64,000 nucleotides of DNA, taken from assembly GCF_963676685.1 (NCBI RefSeq), contig NC_092345.1:46893838-46957837 (forward strand), read 5' to 3'. How positions within the stretch are numbered: position 1 is the first letter of the stretch; every line of letters starts with the position of its first letter. Positions 59,430-64,000 of this stretch are shown here, one piece after another. The notes below the pieces were generated by a model, which worked only from the letters and a program-made list of their open reading frames with translations, did no database searches and was not told the origin of the DNA. This stretch comes from Mytilus edulis (taxonomy: Eukaryota; Mollusca; Bivalvia; Mytilida; Mytilidae). Position numbers and translations under genes: made by a program.

Positions 59430-60245
59430 TTGTTTCTTTTAAATGTTCAAATGAATGTCTTTCAATTACTAAGTGAATTTAAGTCAACTTCTAAATGTGT
59501 CGTATAGGTTGCATGAACGAATCCATCCCATCGAGCTAGAGATAAAGTATACTACAGATACAATTAAGTGTGCCTCATATCTTGACTACTTACATCTAAA
59601 AATTGACAATTAGGGTCGGTTGAAAAAAAACTTTACTACAAAAGAGATGATTTCAGCTTCCCAACTGTGAACTTTCCATTTCTATGTAGCAACATTCCAG
59701 CAGCGCCTGCATATGGAGTGTATAGCTCCTAATTAATACGATATTCCCGGGCTTGTATTTCCTATCATTATTTCCTTGATAGAGGATTGCTCACAAGGCA
59801 GCTATTAAACAAAGAGTTCCAAATGGTGAAGTTGAAATCACCCCTGCGTAAACTTTACGGACGCCATCACGAGTTGGTTGACCGTTATTGAATAACCGTT
59901 TCACAGATGATATCGGATATGTTCCTTATGTCGTAACTACAATACCCTTTCCTTTTCACAAATGTGACCTACCGAATAAGACTATTTACCGGATTTGTTA
60001 TCACATAAGCGACACGACAGGTGCCACATGTGGAAAAGGATCTGCTTATACTTCCGGAGCACCTAAGATCACCCCCAGTTTTTGGTGGTGGTCGTGTTGC
60101 TTAATTTTTAGTTTTCTATGATCTGACAATACTTGTACTATTACTTGTCTGTTTGTCTTTTTATTTTTAGCCATGACGTTGTCAGTTTATTTTCAATCTA
60201 TGAGTTTGACTCACACTCTGGTATCTTTTGTCCCTCTTTTGCACT
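59430..60245 (+). mobile_element. Reverse-transcriptase element, C-terminal part and 3' UTR
   Basis: From 59480 the translation, with several stops and frame changes, follows the RT family of 32819-33001 (HERIHPIELEIK, SYLDYLHLKIDN) and continues past the palindrome edge with SNIPAAPAYG-like and CGRHHELVDRY-like stretches to about 59900. The 3' UTR runs to about 60245 and ends GTATCTTTTGTCCCTC. A 77-codon open frame at 59888-60121 lies in the UTR and is not coding. Family known to me as abundant in mussels. Confidence 0.7.
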
Positions 60246-61322
60246 TTGAAAAGGCAGCTGTTTTAAAATCGACGCCTCTTTTTGGGAGATATCTAATTTT
60301 CATAGATACTTTTTTCCGTACTGGTTCCTACATATGATCTCTGTTTCATTTCGAAAAGACATTACTGCGGAATGTTACCAACACAAATGCACATTGTAGG
60401 CGGTGGAATTGAATTATGAGAAAGACGTAAAGTATAGTGAGGGGTAGTGCAGAAGTTTGATTTGTTAGAAGTACGAGACATATACATGTTGGAAATATGC
60501 CGCATAGCCCTATGTTTTGATATTTGAATGAAAAGTAGTGCATATCAACTTTCAATTCAAGGATATAATTGTTTACGAAACTTCATAGTAAAAGTGACAC
60601 ATTAAAAGTCATAAAGAGAGTTCTTATGGGAAATTGTGTTGTCTATAGTGTATACTTATTAACTGGGTATGAGGAGAATAGGAAGTTTATTGTCTTCGAG
60701 GTGCAACTTTTGCCCTGATGCGTAGCCGAGGTCAATAGTTGTATCAGAGGGGACAATAAACTTACTTTCCCACGAATATCCAGTCAGTAAGTGTTTAATC
60801 ATATCAAAAAGACAACAGACCATAAATGGCGGGGATAAATAAACTATCGTAATATACAAAACAGACACCAAACCATACTGTTTGCGTCATCATAAATATT
60901 CTGAAATGTTTAAGCTATGTTCTGCACTGACAATACTAGATATATACAATAGTTAAAACGCGACGTCGTAACTCCTGCGGGATTTTCAAAATCCTCCAAT
61001 CCCGTAGCTGCATTTAAAATTCCGCGAAGTATAATGACGCTTGCTGTCAAATAGTTTGAAAGAGATCCAATAGTTGGAAACTATTGACCGGTCCAATAGT
61101 TCAAAGCTTGCAATTTGAAAAATAGTGAAAATATTGTGTATTTATATCATATAAAAATGATACCTGAGGTATAAAAACTACAAAAATGTAACCTATAACG
61201 TTAAAAGGTTGATGAGCAATCGATAAGCTGTGAGTAGTTGTTTCGTATTATTTTGTCTCTATGCATGAGGGATAGATGATATCATCCATATTATATTACA
61301 TTGTTTTGTTGGTGTATTACAG

Positions 61323-61390
61323 AGACAACAGTAGTAGAAGTCCAAAGATCACAGAAAGCAAACCAGTAGAAAATAACATATCTATTCTTG
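61323..61390 (+). CDS. Exon 5, Ser/Asn-rich stalk
   Basis: 68 bp between acceptor GTATTACAG (61322) and donor GTGTGT (61391). In phase 2 from exon 4 it reads DNSSRSPKITESKPVENNIS and ends in phase 1. It has no cysteines and two sequons (NSS, NIS), as expected of a glycosylated stem ahead of a membrane span. The donor is weaker than the others. It lies 37.3 kb from exon 4. Confidence 0.5.
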
Positions 61391-61923
61391 GTGTGTAAAA
61401 ATATTTTCCTTTATATTTTCTGTCAACCGTTTAATTGATATACACAATCTTGTACATTGACATAAATTTTATTTATAAAGGTTGCAAGATCTTTTTCAGA
61501 CCGAGCAACCATTTATGTTATTGTTTTCAATTGTTTATTAAAGATACATGAATGTTGTTTTTTCTCGAAGAAATGGAATTTGTTTATATTAAAAAAAAGA
61601 TTCAAATAGTATATTTCATTAATAAAAACAAATGGTGCAAGACGATTTCAATAGTAATATTTATGAACTGTTTACTTTAGTACTTTAAGACCAAAGTGTT
61701 GCGAATGAAAAAGACAGCTTCACAATATGTTTTGTACAAGAAAAAAGTAAAATCACAAAAATACTGAACTCAGAGGAAAATCAAATCGGAAAGTCCCTAA
61801 TCACATTGCAAAATCAAATGACAAAACACTTCAAAAACGAATGGACAAGAACTGTCATGTTCTTGACTTTGTACAGTCTCATGAAGTTTTCTTTTATTAC
61901 ACTGTAACAGTATTTATTTCAGT

Positions 61924-61980
61924 CCACTGGAACGAGCATGCAGGAATCACTGTAGGATTAGTTCTACTTTTCATAACTGG
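61924..61980 (+). CDS. Exon 6, start of transmembrane helix
   Basis: 57 bp between a good acceptor TATTTATTTCAG (61923) and donor GTATGT (61981). Phase 1 in and out. It encodes HWNEHAGITVGLVLLFIT, a short polar lead followed by a hydrophobic stretch that would be the beginning of a membrane-spanning helix. The helix end and cytoplasmic region must be in later exons outside the window; 61981-64000 offers none that I can support. Confidence 0.55.
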
Positions 61981-62620
61981 TATGTCATAAAATAGTTATC
62001 AGATGATAAGCAGTGGTGTGTTCATACTAGTGATCTGATTCCTGATTTTTTTCTCCCTTGTTAAATTCTTTTGACCATAATTATCATTTGCTACCCCTTT
62101 CAACAAACGAGAATACCAAATTTTGTTGTTAGTCAAACATTCCCAGAAAATCTTTGACATAGGTTCAATGTTAGCATACTAATGATGCACAATTTAAAAT
62201 AGAGAAATATCACTATTGTGAACACGACAACTTTCGATTCCGTAATTTCGTCAAGTATTTCGGTTTTTAGTAATAGCAAAATCCACTGTTTTTAATTGTA
62301 TGCACTTTATCCGATTTGAAAGCTACATTGTGAACATCAAACATTGTTGACAAATTGCTTTTTTGAAATATGTATTATGTTGTTTGAATCTTTGTTCCAA
62401 TAATAAGGTATTCGCATGAAATATTAATGGATAACATATATTATATTCTGATTATTTTATACGTTGAATTTTTCCATATATTTCAATACGACAGACCCAT
62501 AAGATGTTTACCCATGTTAACAAATGCATAAATGTTGTTGGAAAACTCCATAATAAAAGATTTTCAAACCGCCAATAAGTACAATTGATAACCTAGGGCT
62601 ATAAAATGTAAATTTCTTTA

Positions 62621-63405
62621 ATAGTTATCCCACGAGGACGCGGTGTGTCAGTGTAAGATCACCCCAATGGCCGGAGGCCAGAGGGTGATCTAACACTGAC
62701 ACACCAAGTCCGAATGGGATAACTATTTTACATCCCAGCTGTTTTAGATTAGACGAAAAACCATTTACAATTCATGAAATCTAGTTTAGAACGCCACACA
62801 ACCATTATAATATACTTTATATATTACTATATGATGTATACCCTTTATGACCCCCGAACACGATGAGTAGATATCAAACAATGTCAACTCGACCCACTGG
62901 CTAATCGGCCCACACTATATCGCCACTTTATAAAAAAAAATCGCCTACTCTTGTTTACCGACTCGCCCAACATTTGAAAAAGTGTAAAATCAAATTGAAC
63001 AATCTGTCTGACAACTAACTTATTAACGAAAAGGGTTTAAACCCCACTGAATAAAGGTCTGCCAACTCGCCCCACTTATAAAAATATCTTGCTTTCTTTA
63101 AGTATGTAAAATTACTGGTAGTTCGTATCCAGTCGTCCTGGTGTAGTGGTATGTGTCGTGGCTTGCTATGCTAAAGGTCTTGAGTTCGAATCTCAGCATA
63201 TACACTGTATTTTTTTCTATGTGAATTTAGATAGATAGTCTTTTCCGTACAATTAGTTATAAGTTTTATAGTGGATTTAACATTCCCGCCAAAATGTTAC
63301 AGAACAAAGGAAAGCATGCATAACAAAGAAACTCAAACTGGGGTGATCTGGTAGAGGTGATCCGGCTCAGATCACCCCTGTTAGAACAAAGGAGCTGGGA
63401 TGTAA
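62621..63405. mobile_element. Hairpin-ended MITE-like element
   Basis: The left end is a hairpin: ATAGTTATCCCA (62621) pairs with TGGGATAACTAT (62714-62725), and GGTGTGTCAGTGT with ACACTGACACACC; the centre has GATCACCC/GGGTGATC. ACATCCCAGCTG at 62730 is mirrored by GAGCTGGGATGT at 63392-63403. I recognise the hairpin as a common mussel element. It contains a tRNA-like stretch. No coding. Confidence 0.6.
63131..63205 (+). other. tRNA-like Pol III promoter sequence
   Basis: A-box TGGTGTAGTGGTA (63139-63151) and B-box GAGTTCGAATCTC (63182-63194) are good, and the T arm can form. The acceptor strands do not pair, so a tRNA pseudogene or SINE head is more likely than a functional tRNA. Confidence 0.5.
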
Positions 63406-63506
63406 CAATTGAATAGACGTAATTGAAATAGAAAGTAATTGATAAGAAGTCTTTAAGTATCTGTTAGGCACAGACAAGACAAGATAATACTTTAGACATG
63501 ACATTA

Positions 63507-63556
63507 AATTGAGAATGGAAATGGAGAGTTTGTCAAAGAGACAACAACCAAACAAT
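63507..63556 (-). mobile_element. Reverse-transcriptase element 3' tip (copy e)
   Basis: Only about 50 bp of the conserved 3' end (TTGAGAATGGAAATGGAGAG, then AAAGAGACAACAACC). The rest of the window to 64000 is AT-rich DNA without a gene I can support. Confidence 0.55.
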
Positions 63557-64000
63557 TCTTTATTCAAAATTATACACAGCATACATATTTTTTATGTCAA
63601 CATGTGATCCATGAATTTATTACTGGGTCTGACTTAATCAATGAATTATAGAACTTAACTTATGCCTTTCTTCTTTTTTTTATAAAAGGTTTTAAATGTT
63701 TGACAAACAAAAAGTTATGAATTGATCTTTTAGCAACAAAATCAAAATAAATTAAAAACTTCATTTTTAAAATAAGTTTACATTAACTAACAACCAAATG
63801 CATTCATATCAGTGACAATTTTAAATTTAATTTAATTCATTTAAAAAATTCGCGAAGTTCTATTCAATAAAAAGACAAACATGCAAACAATAGTACACAA
63901 AACGAAATATGGAACACATAAATCAAATGAGTTGAGAACAGATAATCTATAAAGTGTTATTATTATTTACATTTTAACTCGTCCAAAGCATATTTACATT

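Larger units (their letters stand above)
38253..59722 (-). repeat. Right arm of the inverted duplication, interrupted
   Basis: Inverted copy of 32737-37121. The pieces are 38253-38430, 40379-43177, 51171-52240 and 59423-59722. Subtracting the inserted DNA and duplicated target bases leaves about 4.33 kb, against 4.39 kb in the left arm. The order and orientation of all four pieces are collinear with the left arm, read backwards. Confidence 0.85.
12780..61980 (+). other. Multi-exon gene: cysteine-rich type I membrane protein (partial)
   Basis: Five exons from 17200 to 61980 connect by canonical GT/AG borders with matching phases (1, 1, 2, 1), and a sixth, 12780-12803, joins in phase 0 as a possible signal-peptide exon. 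The product has a short hydrophobic N-terminus, a module of about 160 residues with around 17 cysteines, a Ser/Asn-rich stalk with N-glycosylation sequons, and a hydrophobic stretch at the end of exon 6. The order fits a type I receptor or adhesion-like protein at the cell surface. I recall a large bivalve family with the same CRCDY and EDCSCY blocks, but no named function. The transmembrane helix continues past 61980 and the cytoplasmic region is outside the window. No internal stop was found in any exon. The splicing is inferred and RNA evidence is needed. Confidence 0.6.

Noticed and set aside
63131-63205. Functional tRNA gene
   Set aside because: Pol III boxes are good but the acceptor stem does not pair and the anticodon arm is poor.

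Overview
The window looks like nuclear DNA of a bivalve mollusc, most probably a marine mussel (Mytilus-like). The evidence is AT-rich sequence, spliced exons with GT/AG borders, and many repeat families that I recognise from memory as common in mussel genomes; no database was searched. Almost none of the open frames are ordinary genes. The window is best read as one long host gene, oriented on the + strand, whose introns are packed with mobile elements.

Host gene: six exon candidates (12780-12803, 17200-17362, 17846-18157, 23962-24028, 61323-61390, 61924-61980) join in compatible phases. They encode a putative secreted N-terminus, a cysteine-rich and N-glycosylated extracellular module, a Ser/Thr/Asn-rich stalk and the start of a transmembrane helix. 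The cytoplasmic part would lie beyond the window. The intron between exons 4 and 5 is about 37 kb.

Layout: 1-12.7 kb holds no gene I can support, only SINE-like pieces, a 5'-truncated LINE, a reverse-transcriptase element fragment and several inverted repeats. 13.2-16.7 kb (intron 1) has a second reverse-transcriptase fragment and a tandem-repeat-rich element ending in TATACGACCGC. 18.8-23.3 kb is a deleted BEL/Pao LTR retrotransposon. 25.2-30.4 kb is an array of three copies of an element encoding an I-PpoI-like His-Me finger nuclease, bracketed by two direct copies of a MITE, with TAAA at every joint. 32.7-59.7 kb is a large inverted duplication. Its left arm (4.4 kb) is uninterrupted by these insertions, while its right arm carries three: a Ginger1-type DNA transposon (38431-40378), an 8.0 kb TTAA-flanked insertion (43178-51170) and a 350-bp tandem array (52241-59422). 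That array is itself split by a 3.97 kb fold-back CACTA element. Removing the three insertions brings the right arm to about 4.3 kb, matching the left arm, so the left arm acts as an internal empty-site control.

Most interesting: every complete 350-bp unit spans a textbook type I hammerhead ribozyme (helices I, II and III, CUGANGA, GAAA and an AUC cleavage triplet all present). The array is therefore a retrozyme-like, circular-RNA-producing candidate. The His-Me nuclease array is the other strong candidate for a little-described mobile system.
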